DNA of 64,000 nucleotides, taken from a virus. The position numbers and the translations under genes were made by a program. The notes beneath the pieces were generated by a model. It was not told the origin of the DNA. It was given only the letters and a program-made list of their open reading frames with translations, and did no database searches. Position 1 is the stretch's first letter; each line of letters begins with the position of its first letter. Shown here piece by piece: positions 18,656 to 26,444 of this stretch. The DNA is taken from IMG/VR virus record IMGVR_UViG_3300023174_000050, positions 124,001-188,000 of that record; one strand, written 5' to 3'.

Positions 18656-19477
18656 ATGTACAATACAAATCCTGAATATCTTACACTTAAAAAATTAACT
18701 AATATCTTAGGAATTCAAGGTGGCTTGATATTAGATATAGGTGCTCATGATGGTATATCTGGTTCTTGTGCATATCCATTTTGGAAAGATGAAACCGATA
18801 AATGGAAAGGCATAGCTGTAGAAATAGATCCTACAAGATGTGAAATCATGAAAAGTTCTTATGCTGGATTAACTGTTGCCGTAGAAAATATGAAGGTTAC
18901 TCCTGAAAATATTGTAGAACTTTTAGATGGTTATGACATAGACGAAGGAATAACTATTATGAATATTGACATTGACTCATATGATTTAGAAGTTGCTGAT
19001 ACAATGTTAACTGCAGGATATAGACCTGGAATTATAACTATTGAAGTTAATCCTATTATACCTCCTCCTATATATTTTGAAGTTTTATATCATCCTGAGC
19101 AGCATCATAGAGCAAACAATTTCTTTGGTTGTTCAATAACTGCAGCAATAGAAAAAGTTATACCACATGGTTATGTTCTATATTCTTATGAAATAGGAAA
19201 TGCTTTCTTTATACGAGAAGATTATGCTAGAAATAAAATAAAAAATATTAGTGCAGATGAAGCATATGATATGGGATATAGAAAAATGTCAGATTGGAAA
19301 GATCACTTTTGGTACCACGAACCATTGAGGGAATGGTTAGATATGGATCCCAAAGTTGTTATAGAAGAACTAAGAAAACATTTTACAGATATTATCAATG
19401 GCGAAGGTCCTCACGTCAATCCTAGTTGGACTGGCAAATATTGGTGGGAACCTAAATATATTTTAGAAATGAGGTAA
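18656..19477 (+). CDS. FkbM-like methyltransferase
   Basis: A 273-residue protein with SAM motif I (LILDIGAHDGISGS), an acidic AVEIDPTRCE, and MNIDIDSYDLEVADTML in place of the usual DVEGxE motif. It closes the sugar island. It is less canonical than the other FkbM copies (7000 and 46604). An extended C-terminus of about 100 residues rich in Trp and Tyr is unusual. Confidence 0.72.
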   Translation: MYNTNPEYLTLKKLTNILGIQGGLILDIGAHDGISGSCAYPFWKDETDKWKGIAVEIDPTRCEIMKSSYAGLTVAVENMKVTPENIVELLDGYDIDEGITIMNIDIDSYDLEVADTMLTAGYRPGIITIEVNPIIPPPIYFEVLYHPEQHHRANNFFGCSITAAIEKVIPHGYVLYSYEIGNAFFIREDYARNKIKNISADEAYDMGYRKMSDWKDHFWYHEPLREWLDMDPKVVIEELRKHFTDIINGEGPHVNPSWTGKYWWEPKYILEMR

Positions 19478-19479
19478 TA

Positions 19480-19770
19480 ATGATTAATTACAAATATAAT
19501 GAAGATGCTCTTTTAATAGAACTAAAAGAATATATTGATGCAACATATGGTCAGCATTATTCTCAAAATAAATTTCAAACAACTGAATTTATAATTGACA
19601 GCGGCCACGGTGTAGGGTTTACCGTTGGTAACATAATGAAGTATACCCAAAGATATGGAAAGAAAGCCGGAAGGAATAGACAAGACATACAAAAGGTGTT
19701 ACACTATGCTTTAATGCTGTTATATACGCATGACATTGAAACCAAGGAGCTATACAATGCAAATAAGTAA
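19480..19770 (+). CDS. DUF3310-like small phage protein
   Basis: A 96-residue protein containing GFTVGNIMKYTQRYGKKAG and DIQKVLHYALMLL, the core pattern of DUF3310 proteins that occur beside nucleotide-metabolism and replication genes of phages. GAGG lies about 5 bases before the ATG. It overlaps the sliding clamp gene by 14 bases and so is probably translated with it. Confidence 0.72.
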   Translation: MINYKYNEDALLIELKEYIDATYGQHYSQNKFQTTEFIIDSGHGVGFTVGNIMKYTQRYGKKAGRNRQDIQKVLHYALMLLYTHDIETKELYNANK

Positions 19771-20413
19771 TGAGACGATTCAAATTTTAAAGAACTTTGC
19801 TACAATCAATAGTAACATATTGATTCGAAAAGGCAAGGTATTATCAACAATTAGTACAGCAAAAAATATTTTTGCTCGTGCAGAAGTAACCGAGGACTTC
19901 CCTGAGGAGGTTGCGGTATATGATTTAAATTCTTTGTTGGCATTGCTGACATTAATGGAAAATCAAAATGTAGAATTTGGCGATAAGAGCTTAACCATTT
20001 CTAAAGACAATGGTAAGTTCGAATATTTTTATTCGGCACCAAATGTAATCGTAGCAGCCCCTGCTAAAGAAATTGAAATTGATACACACTATGAATTTAA
20101 ATTGACTGCAGAAGATGTTAATATGATTATGAAGGCATCTGCTATTACGGGTGCTCCAACAATTACAATTTCAAGTAAGGGTGAAAATGTAACCTTGACC
20201 GTTGGTGATAAAAAGAACGATACTGCAAATACCTATAAGAAAATTATTGGCACTAGTGAACATTCTTTTGATTGTCATATGGCAGTTGAAAACTTTAAGA
20301 TTGTTCCTGATGCATATAATGTTACAATCTCAAAGAAAAAGGCATTTCAGTTTAAACATGCGACAAAGCCACTGGGATATTTTATAGCAATGGAACCTGA
20401 TTCGGTGGTATAA
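19757..20413 (+). CDS. 45: Sliding clamp (DNA polymerase processivity factor)
   Basis: A 218-residue protein matching T4 gp45 in length and in segments such as INSNILIRKGKVLSTIS and the C-terminal KPLGYFIAMEPD. As a trimer it encircles DNA and tethers gp43; in T4 it also activates late transcription, so it may link replication to the TATAAATA promoters seen here. ATG 19757 has AAGGAG seven bases upstream. Clamp loader genes follow, interrupted by one exported protein. Confidence 0.92.
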   Translation: MQISNETIQILKNFATINSNILIRKGKVLSTISTAKNIFARAEVTEDFPEEVAVYDLNSLLALLTLMENQNVEFGDKSLTISKDNGKFEYFYSAPNVIVAAPAKEIEIDTHYEFKLTAEDVNMIMKASAITGAPTITISSKGENVTLTVGDKKNDTANTYKKIIGTSEHSFDCHMAVENFKIVPDAYNVTISKKKAFQFKHATKPLGYFIAMEPDSVV

Positions 20414-20823
20414 TGAATGGACGTCGTTCTTTTGTTAAAGGCATCAGTTTGTTTGGTGCTTTGGGTGCTGGCTATGCTACAGCTCTTCTACAAGATAGAG
20501 TCACCCAAATGGCTAGCACCAGTGTACCTGATGCTGATAGTAATCCTGTTGTTGAGGACATAAGTCACCTAGCTCCGCTAGGATCTACAACACTTATTCT
20601 TTCAGCAAACAATGAACCGCCACCGCCGCCGCCACCGATAACATCTAGTGATGGAACTATATTCACAACAACCGGCGGGTATTATAGCATGGTATCTTCT
20701 ACATTACACATTAACAGTTCAGGTAATCCTGAACAAAATAATGTAAAAATGTCTGTGGGCAAAGATGATAGGTTGTGGATTGAAGTTGGTGGTAAGTGGC
20801 GCCGAGTTGCGCTTGACGCTTAA
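20413..20823 (+). CDS. Small exported protein with Tat-type signal peptide
   Basis: A 136-residue protein. The N-terminus GRRSFVKGISLFGALGAGYA has a twin-arginine motif (RRSFVK) followed by a hydrophobic stretch. A polyproline linker (about residues 72-79) leads to a small C-terminal domain ending KWRRVALDA. It lies between gp45 and gp44, starting on the last base of the gp45 stop. A structural role with an exposed or exported domain is as likely as an enzymatic one. Its function is not recognised. Confidence 0.72.
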   Translation: MNGRRSFVKGISLFGALGAGYATALLQDRVTQMASTSVPDADSNPVVEDISHLAPLGSTTLILSANNEPPPPPPPITSSDGTIFTTTGGYYSMVSSTLHINSSGNPEQNNVKMSVGKDDRLWIEVGGKWRRVALDA

Positions 20824-20840
20824 AATATTATGAGGTTATT

Positions 20841-21782
20841 ATGGATTATCGTGAAAATGAATTTTTGTGGGTTGAAAAGTATCGACCACGCAAATTAGAA
20901 GATTGTATTTTACCTGCAGATCAAAAGAACATCTTTCATGAGATGTTGGCTAAGGGTGAAATACAGAATATGCTTTTATGCGGCGGCGCAGGTATGGGCA
21001 AGACCACAGTTGCCCGAGCATTATGTGAAGAGTTAGAAACAGATTATATCATCATTAACGGTTCGGAAGAATCTGGTATTGATGTTCTTCGTACTAAAAT
21101 TAAACAGTTTGCATCTACTGTATCGTTCAGTGGTAAGCCAAAGGTTGTTATTTTAGACGAGGCAGACTATCTAAACCCTAATTCTACACAACCTGCATTG
21201 AGAGCATTTATAGAAGAGTTCTCAGCAAATTGTAGATTTATTTTAACCTGCAACTTTAAGAATAGAATTATTCCTCCACTTCATTCTAGAACTGCGGTTA
21301 TTGAATTTAAACTTCCGAAGTCTGAAAAGCCAAAGATTGCCGCAGCATTCTTTAAACGTGTTACGGAAATCATGGGCATTGAAAAGATTGATGCCGATGG
21401 TAAAGTAATTGCAAAAGTTATTGAGAAACACTTTCCCGATTATCGGCGAGTCTTGAATGAGCTACAACGATATTCAGCTTCGGGTAAAATTGACGAGGGC
21501 ATCTTTGTTAATCTAGGTGAGTCCAATATGCAAGAACTAATCTCATCTTTAAAAGATGGTGATTGGAAGAAAATGCGTACTTGGGTTGTTAATAATATTG
21601 ACAATGATCCCGGAACTATTTTTAGAAAACTATATGATACATTAACGGATCAGGTTAAACAGGTTCCGCAACTTATTCTTCTGCTTGCTGATTATCAGTA
21701 TAAAGCAGCATTCTGCGCAGATCAAGAAATTAATCTAGTAGCCTGCTTGACTGAGATTATGGCTGCGGTAGAATTTAAATGA
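20841..21782 (+). CDS. 44: Clamp loader large subunit
   Basis: A 313-residue AAA+ protein with Walker A (GGAGMGKTT, residues 48-56), Walker B (VVILDEADYL), sensor 1 (ILTCNFKNRI) and a central RVLNELQRYS helix, matching T4 gp44. With gp62 it loads gp45 onto DNA. GAGG precedes the ATG. It overlaps the next gene by 4 bases. Confidence 0.95.
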   Translation: MDYRENEFLWVEKYRPRKLEDCILPADQKNIFHEMLAKGEIQNMLLCGGAGMGKTTVARALCEELETDYIIINGSEESGIDVLRTKIKQFASTVSFSGKPKVVILDEADYLNPNSTQPALRAFIEEFSANCRFILTCNFKNRIIPPLHSRTAVIEFKLPKSEKPKIAAAFFKRVTEIMGIEKIDADGKVIAKVIEKHFPDYRRVLNELQRYSASGKIDEGIFVNLGESNMQELISSLKDGDWKKMRTWVVNNIDNDPGTIFRKLYDTLTDQVKQVPQLILLLADYQYKAAFCADQEINLVACLTEIMAAVEFK

Positions 21783-22063
21783 TTGATTTATTTAGACCTA
21801 CTTTTGAATGGATTCGTAATGATTATCGTACTAATCGCTTTCGTTTTGCTGTTGAGCTCCTGGCTTGGTCTATTAGTGTTGGCTGCTCAATTACCATGGC
21901 ACTCACAGTACCAACCCCTCCTCTTCTTTACATGTATCCTGTTTGGATCAGTGGTTGTGCCATGTATGCTTGGGCTGCATATACTAGGAAATCATTTGGC
22001 ATGCTTGCCAATTATGTACTCTTAACAACTATTGATACTATTGGTTTGGTGAGAATGCTATGA
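21779..22063 (+). CDS. Small membrane protein between clamp loader genes
   Basis: A 94-residue protein with two or three membrane segments (about residues 25-45, 48-68, 73-92) after a basic N-terminal part (DYRTNRFRF). It overlaps gp44 and gp62 by 4 bases each, so it is part of the replication operon. A membrane protein in this position might tether replication to the membrane, but nothing proves that. Confidence 0.7.
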   Translation: MIDLFRPTFEWIRNDYRTNRFRFAVELLAWSISVGCSITMALTVPTPPLLYMYPVWISGCAMYAWAAYTRKSFGMLANYVLLTTIDTIGLVRML

Positions 22064-22503
22064 GTTTATTTGGAGAACCTGTAGTAAAACCTGTAGCAGA
22101 ACCATATAAAGCGCCTGCTATATCTCCCTTTGATTTTATCAATGCAATTCATCATGGCAAAGATAATCTTATTGTGGACGATTGGTCTGAGAAACAATAT
22201 AACCCCTATATCATTAATAAAGGATTATCATACGGTCACGATACAGTAATTCCTGCCAACGAGATGAATTCTCGCCCCCATTTGGACAAGATCCTACAAT
22301 TTCATTTTCTTATAAATATTGTTAGGCCTCGGAAAAGATACAACAAATGGATCAAGGCCGAGAAGATCGATGATTTGGAAGTTGTCAAAGAATATCATGG
22401 CTACAGCACAGAAAAGGCCAAACAAGTTTTACCACTTCTAAACTCTTCGATTATTGAAGATATGAAAAGAAAAATAACAAAAGGTGGTAGGAATGAGTAC
22501 TAA
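22060..22503 (+). CDS. 62: Clamp loader small subunit
   Basis: A 147-residue protein, somewhat shorter than T4 gp62 (187). The motif SPFDFINAIHHGKDNLI, the EKQYNPYIINKGLSY segment and PANEMNSRPHLDK identify gp62. It forms the clamp loader with gp44. It overlaps regA by 11 bases. Confidence 0.88.
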   Translation: MSLFGEPVVKPVAEPYKAPAISPFDFINAIHHGKDNLIVDDWSEKQYNPYIINKGLSYGHDTVIPANEMNSRPHLDKILQFHFLINIVRPRKRYNKWIKAEKIDDLEVVKEYHGYSTEKAKQVLPLLNSSIIEDMKRKITKGGRNEY

Positions 22504-22927
22504 TATGATCAATATTAATTTCTCTGGGTATAAGCCCTTAGAAGTTACACTAACAGAACCCGACGATTTTTTAAAGGTAAGAGAAACCTTGACTAGAATA
22601 GGTGTGGCATCTAGAAAAGACAAAACACTATTTCAATCTTGCCACATTCTACATAAACAAGGCCATTATTTTATAGTTCATTTTAAAGAGCTCTTTGCTC
22701 TAGATGGAAAGACTGCTGATCTATCAGACAATGACCTGCAACGAAGAAACACTATTGCTAAATTATTAGTAGATTGGGGATTAGTTAAAATTAACGATCC
22801 TGATTTATTTAAAGATTATGCTCCGTTATCTCAAATTAAAGTTATTTCCCATAAAGAAAAAGATGACTGGAAATTGGAAACAAAGTATAATATTGGTAAG
22901 AAAAAATTAGGCAACGACAATAAATAA
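22493..22927 (+). CDS. regA: RegA translational repressor
   Basis: A 144-residue protein with the RegA pattern: a PDDFLKVRETLTRIGVASR helix, the SCHILHKQGHYFIVHFKEL core and an RRNTIAKLLVDWGL segment. RegA binds ribosome-binding sites of early mRNAs and represses translation. Met 22493 is preferred because AAGGTGG lies about 6 bases upstream; Met 22505 is nearer to the T4 start and is also possible. The gene order 45, 44, 62, regA follows T4. Confidence 0.92.
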   Translation: MSTNMININFSGYKPLEVTLTEPDDFLKVRETLTRIGVASRKDKTLFQSCHILHKQGHYFIVHFKELFALDGKTADLSDNDLQRRNTIAKLLVDWGLVKINDPDLFKDYAPLSQIKVISHKEKDDWKLETKYNIGKKKLGNDNK

Positions 22928-22930
22928 TTT

Positions 22931-23032
22931 TATTCCCGGGATGGGAAAGGGTTGACGGATCCCAATAAAACCGTCACTTAACGCTACGCCGCAAGGGTAG
23001 TATTTTTAACTCGCTTATTTAAGGAGAGCACT
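22931..23032 (+). promoter_or_regulatory. ROSE-like RNA thermometer leader of the Hsp20 gene
   Basis: The leader holds several hairpins (TTCCC/GGGAA at 22933-22947, TGACGG/CCGTCA at 22953-22976, and CTAC/GTAG at 22984-23000 with a GCAA loop and a following T-run). The last element pairs CTCGCTT (23010-23016) with the ribosome-binding site AAGGAG (23021-23026), with one bulged G. The UCGCU piece fits the UYGCU consensus of ROSE elements, in which a bulged G faces the Shine-Dalgarno of small heat-shock genes. The third hairpin could also act as a terminator for regA. Confidence 0.55.
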
Positions 23033-23551
23033 ATGACACATTTGTCAGTATTTGGTCCAGGCTTTAAGGACTTCGATAAATTCTTTGTTGGGTTTGACGA
23101 TCAATTCAATCGCATTGCAAAAATGCATGATGATCTAACAAAAAACATTCCCAACTATCCTCCATACAACATCAAGAAAACAGGCGATAACACCTATGTT
23201 ATTGAATTAGCTGTTGCTGGTTTTGCTAAACAGGATATTGAGATTGAGCTTGCTGATGGCAAAATGCTAATTAAAGGTAATACGCAGAGCCAAGAAGAAG
23301 AAGAAAATTTCTTGTTCAAAGGTATTGCAGGAAGAAACTTCATTAGAACATTCGCATTGGATGATCAAATTGAAGTTAAAGATGCAGCTATGTTGAATGG
23401 CATGCTAAAGATTTTCTTAGAACGTATTATTCCCGAACATAAGAAACCTAAAAAAATTGAGGTTAAAGATGTAGAAGAAGGTACAACTAAAACATCTAAA
23501 GCAAGCAAAAAACAATTGCTTACAGAAGATCCTGAATCTAGGGTACTATAA
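23033..23551 (+). CDS. hsp20: Small heat-shock protein Hsp20
   Basis: A 172-residue alpha-crystallin-domain chaperone. The core starts at YNIKKTGDNTYVIELAVAGF and includes ELADGKMLIKG, FIRTFALDD and MLNGMLKIFLER (the conserved GxLxI-type motif). It binds unfolding proteins without ATP. A disordered Lys-rich tail follows the domain. The leader contains a ROSE-like element. Hsp20 genes are common in large marine T4-like phages. Confidence 0.92.
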   Translation: MTHLSVFGPGFKDFDKFFVGFDDQFNRIAKMHDDLTKNIPNYPPYNIKKTGDNTYVIELAVAGFAKQDIEIELADGKMLIKGNTQSQEEEENFLFKGIAGRNFIRTFALDDQIEVKDAAMLNGMLKIFLERIIPEHKKPKKIEVKDVEEGTTKTSKASKKQLLTEDPESRVL

Positions 23552-23554
23552 TCC

Positions 23555-23572
23555 ATGGGGCTTCGGCCCCAT
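23555..23572 (+). terminator. UUCG hairpin terminator
   Basis: ATGGGGC and GCCCCAT form a 7-bp stem around TTCG right after the Hsp20 stop. Only TT follows, so it may be a weak terminator or a 3'-end stabiliser. Confidence 0.6.
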
Positions 23573-23591
23573 TTAACACAAAGGAAATAAA

Positions 23592-23870
23592 ATGCTAGAT
23601 CCAGTAAATCTAACTATAGACGCAATACAAAATGGCAAGAAACAATTCATTGAACAGTACATTAAAAATGCTAATCTCAAAAAATCTTGGACAAAGTATG
23701 TAGACACACAAGGTGCATTTTTGCATAGTGCATTAGAAACACAATTAGAAATGACATCCGAATTAACTAAAACATTTATGGATACTAAATTGGAAAAATT
23801 ATATAATCCATTTGGTATAGATTGGTTTCAGGCCGGTTGGGATGCCTACCAACAAAACAATAGGAAATGA
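23592..23870 (+). CDS. Conserved phage protein of unknown function
   Basis: A 92-residue protein, mostly helical, with AAAGGAAAT before the ATG. It contains QFIEQYIKNANLKKSWTKYV and ends in PFGIDWFQAGWDAYQQNN; the amphipathic helices resemble phasin-like proteins only loosely. It is followed by a Sm-fold-like protein gene overlapping its end. Confidence 0.65.
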   Translation: MLDPVNLTIDAIQNGKKQFIEQYIKNANLKKSWTKYVDTQGAFLHSALETQLEMTSELTKTFMDTKLEKLYNPFGIDWFQAGWDAYQQNNRK

Positions 23871-23872
23871 TA

Positions 23873-24202
23873 ATGATTAAAATACTTAAACTTGTTACAG
23901 GCGAAGAAATTATTGGGCAATTGACATATGGCGATACGCACATTGAGGCGGTTCGTCCATGTGCAGTTATGTTGGTTGCTTCAAAATCAACACCAGACCA
24001 ACATTCTATGGCATTAATTCCGTATGCAGGATATGCTAAAGATCATACTATTACAATTGATAAAACGGCAGTAATTTGGGAAGCAGACTTAGAAGATTCT
24101 GTTTATAATCAGTATCAATCTATTTTCGGATCGGGCATTGAGATATTCACACAAGATGCGGCAAGCCCAAATAACGCATCATTAAATATTGTTAGAAGTT
24201 AA
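23873..24202 (+). CDS. Small beta-rich phage protein, possibly Sm-like
   Basis: A 109-residue protein. The start IKILKLVTGEEIIGQL resembles the first strands of Sm-like barrels found in many T4-like phages, followed by VRPCAVMLV and an acidic segment. ATG 23873 is chosen because AGGA sits seven bases upstream; an earlier ATG at 23867 would leave only one base. It converges with the reverse-strand cassette, overlapping by 4 bases. Confidence 0.65.
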   Translation: MIKILKLVTGEEIIGQLTYGDTHIEAVRPCAVMLVASKSTPDQHSMALIPYAGYAKDHTITIDKTAVIWEADLEDSVYNQYQSIFGSGIEIFTQDAASPNNASLNIVRS

Positions 24203-24495
24203 TCTTTTTTATTGATTCTTTCTGTCACTATGTCGGGACAAGTTTTTGATGCATTATAGTAAGTTCTATATATTGAAACCTTGTCCTCACCTCTACATTG
24301 ATATTCGCATACTAAAAATTTATTATCAGTAACAGTCTTGCTTTTTATATCGCAGACCGCTTCCGCTGTCCTATAAGTTTTTTCTTTTTTGCCGGATTGT
24401 TCCATTGTAATATTTAGATTTACAGTTTTTGGAATCAAAGGTGCGACTATTGCTGCTACCGTAGCAATACTTACAAGTGTTTTTTTACTTAACAT
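24199..24495 (-). CDS. Exported small protein of reverse cassette
   Basis: A 98-residue protein with a signal-peptide-like N-terminus (KKTLVSIATVAAIVAPLIP) and a mature part with four Cys residues (VCDIKS, VCEYQC, KTCPD), so disulphides in the periplasm are likely. It is the last gene of the five-gene reverse-strand cassette. No strong ribosome-binding site is visible. Not recognised. Confidence 0.6.
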   Translation of the reverse strand: MLSKKTLVSIATVAAIVAPLIPKTVNLNITMEQSGKKEKTYRTAEAVCDIKSKTVTDNKFLVCEYQCRGEDKVSIYRTYYNASKTCPDIVTERINKKD

Positions 24496-24498
24496 TGT

Positions 24499-24648
24499 TT
24501 AGTAACGTGTAGGATCAGTTACAAACCAAACTATTGTCAATGCTGTTACTACTGCCACCACGGCAATTAGTGAAGATACCATTATAAACTTTAATGTATT
24601 TATTTTCTCAAGCCACATCCATAATTTTGATGCGCTTTCTGTTGGCAT
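24499..24648 (-). CDS. Single-pass membrane microprotein
   Basis: A 49-residue protein: MPTESASKLWMWLEKINTLK, then a membrane helix (about residues 22-43: IMVSSLIAVVAVVTALTIVW) and a short tail. An AAGAAGGGC lies about 4 bases before the ATG, and the gene fits without overlap between its two neighbours on the same strand. This supports it as real, though it is short. Function unknown. Confidence 0.6.
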   Translation of the reverse strand: MPTESASKLWMWLEKINTLKFIMVSSLIAVVAVVTALTIVWFVTDPTRY

Positions 24649-24665
24649 AATGCCCTTCTTTAAAA

Positions 24666-25010
24666 TTAAGTTTTACTGTTGAATATACTATGTTTTTCAA
24701 TCCAGTGTTCTAATTCTTTTAAATTAATGTCTCCGTCAAAGTGTTTTTTGAATGCGTGATATCTTTCAAGCAATTGTTTATTACCATGAAACCTGTGTAG
24801 CATTTGTTCTTCTTCTATTTCATGTTTTCTAATTACTGGTAATAAATCGTGATATGCATAATAACTAACCAAAGCAAAGCATGCAATAGTTGCAGACGCA
24901 AAAATTATTGCACTTATATAATTATGTAATAATATTAAAATTCCAGGTACTAAGAATATTGCGAATAACAAACTCAAAACAATTAAAAATGTTTTAGTTG
25001 TTGGTTTCAT
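24666..25010 (-). CDS. Small membrane protein
   Basis: A 114-residue protein with two membrane helices (about residues 5-29 and 32-54) and a cytoplasmic-looking charged C-terminus (HEIEEEQMLHRFHGNKQLLE). The start overlaps the end of the next gene upstream by 17 bases. It belongs to the reverse-strand cassette. Function unknown. Confidence 0.68.
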   Translation of the reverse strand: MKPTTKTFLIVLSLLFAIFLVPGILILLHNYISAIIFASATIACFALVSYYAYHDLLPVIRKHEIEEEQMLHRFHGNKQLLERYHAFKKHFDGDINLKELEHWIEKHSIFNSKT

Positions 25011-25815
25011 TTTCCTTTTGAGAATTTTTTAAGTATAGATAATCCTCATATTCTTGTAGTTTGCGCTTATGGTCGTACCATTCTTGTCTTCTAACTGCTT
25101 CTAATCTTTTTTGATATGGTTTATCATCTAGATCTCCCCATCGTTGTTTTGCGTCATGGGCAATATACATAAACAACATCATTGTAAAAAAGAAAAATAT
25201 TATGCCAGCTATAGCTATTGCAATCTCAAAATAATATATTGATCTTCTTTGACGACGTTGTCTATCTTTTTCAATTTGTTTTGTAATAAGAATTTTTTGT
25301 TGAGCCCCTAACACTTTAGTCATAGACTCAACTTCAGTATATAATGCTCCTAACTCAGGAGGGCTTTGATATATCATTAACTCTCGTAATTCTTTTCCCA
25401 TTTGTTCTAATTGTTTTTGCATTAGAACTCTTTTTAGGGCACGCTTTGCTAGACTGTCGCCGCCAGTATATACCTCAGTAGAACTTCTTTTTTCTTCATC
25501 CTCAAGAACAGCGACACATTTAAAATAGTTGTCATAATATTGGCCTAGATAATCACCTATTTCAACATAAAGATCAGAAGTTTCTTCACTACGTTTGTTT
25601 AATTCTGTAACACGAGCTTTTTCCTCCGCTAATTGTTTTTTAGCTTCAGGGGGTGCGGCTTTCCCCTCGTACTTTTTATGGAACTGATCATCAAGATCTT
25701 TAAGTACGCCTTTTACATCACCAGCGGCACTTTTGATGTCTTTATATAATTGACAACCTTTTTTTACTGCAGCCACCGCACCATTGCAAAGAGCAAATAG
25801 TGTTAAAGGATCCAT
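24994..25815 (-). CDS. Coiled-coil membrane protein
   Basis: A 273-residue protein. A long, highly charged helical region (about 25-190, with EEKARVTELNKRSEET) precedes one membrane helix (about 195-220: YFEIAIAIAGIIFFFFTMML), and a basic tail follows. The N-terminus DPLTLFALCNGAVAAVKKGC is a short amphipathic or weakly hydrophobic helix. It is the largest gene of the reverse cassette. The layout (coiled coil plus one helix) would suit a membrane-anchored scaffold; no function is known to me. Confidence 0.68.
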   Translation of the reverse strand: MDPLTLFALCNGAVAAVKKGCQLYKDIKSAAGDVKGVLKDLDDQFHKKYEGKAAPPEAKKQLAEEKARVTELNKRSEETSDLYVEIGDYLGQYYDNYFKCVAVLEDEEKRSSTEVYTGGDSLAKRALKRVLMQKQLEQMGKELRELMIYQSPPELGALYTEVESMTKVLGAQQKILITKQIEKDRQRRQRRSIYYFEIAIAIAGIIFFFFTMMLFMYIAHDAKQRWGDLDDKPYQKRLEAVRRQEWYDHKRKLQEYEDYLYLKNSQKENETNN

Positions 25816-26364
25816 TTACAACATTAAGGGAATCCATAACCAAATAGCCTGGCTCATCAATAACATAGCAAAAATGCCTACTCCTAGACTTGCCCAGTAT
25901 AATCTATTGTTAACTGCTAGTATACTTGCTGTCAATAGAACAATCGCAATTTGAAATAATGAGCCTGCATAAGTATACCAAGGCCCGCGACTTTTTGCTA
26001 TAGCACGATCTGCTTCTAACATGCGAGCCTTTAAAGATAATTCTTTTTTACCCTCATTTGTAACAGGATCAGATTCATATCTTTCTATTTTAGCTTTCAA
26101 TGATTCCATTTTCTTTTTATCGTGTGCTCTTTCAGCATCATCATACGCCATTTCTGCAAGTGTACCTTTAATACTTTTTGCCTGATAAAAAGCCCAGGTG
26201 TTATTTGCTTCTATAGTGTTGTTTAAAACTTTGCCCGAATTACTTCCGCCCATTAAAGTATTGATTGCCAGTAATGCTGCAAGTACCGTAATTACCCAAC
26301 CCGCTTTATCCTTTATTAGAGCTTCTTTTTCGCTTCTGGATAAAGGTTTGATTGTTTCAGCCAT
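25816..26364 (-). CDS. DUF4337-like membrane protein
   Basis: A 182-residue protein with one membrane helix near the N-terminus (GWVITVLAALLAINTL) and two near the C-terminus (about 130-180). Between them is NNTWAFYQAKSIKGTLAEM, which matches the DUF4337 pattern, followed by a charged helix. ATG 26364 has AAGGAG about 8 bases upstream; the longer frame upstream lacks one. It leads the reverse cassette and is divergent from the DNA polymerase gene. Confidence 0.72.
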   Translation of the reverse strand: MAETIKPLSRSEKEALIKDKAGWVITVLAALLAINTLMGGSNSGKVLNNTIEANNTWAFYQAKSIKGTLAEMAYDDAERAHDKKKMESLKAKIERYESDPVTNEGKKELSLKARMLEADRAIAKSRGPWYTYAGSLFQIAIVLLTASILAVNNRLYWASLGVGIFAMLLMSQAIWLWIPLML

Positions 26365-26382
26365 TTTATTCTCCTTATTATA

Positions 26383-26411
26383 TTGACACAACTTTGTTTT
26401 TATAATATAAT
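26383..26411 (+). promoter_or_regulatory. sigma70-type promoter for DNA polymerase
   Basis: TTGACA and TATAAT separated by 17 bp, in the 80-bp divergent gap between the reverse cassette and gene 43. A start near 26418 would give a leader of about 27 bases. No equally good promoter is seen for the reverse strand here. Confidence 0.72.
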
Positions 26412-26444
26412 GTTACTTAATATTTATGATCTAAAGGTTTTCTA

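Noticed and set aside
22311-22318. TATAAATA in the gp62 gene
   Set aside because: It is inside the coding sequence, far from a gene start, and in an early operon; probably chance.
22953-22958. TTGACG as a -35 box for hsp20
   Set aside because: No -10 box at the correct distance; the bases form part of a hairpin.
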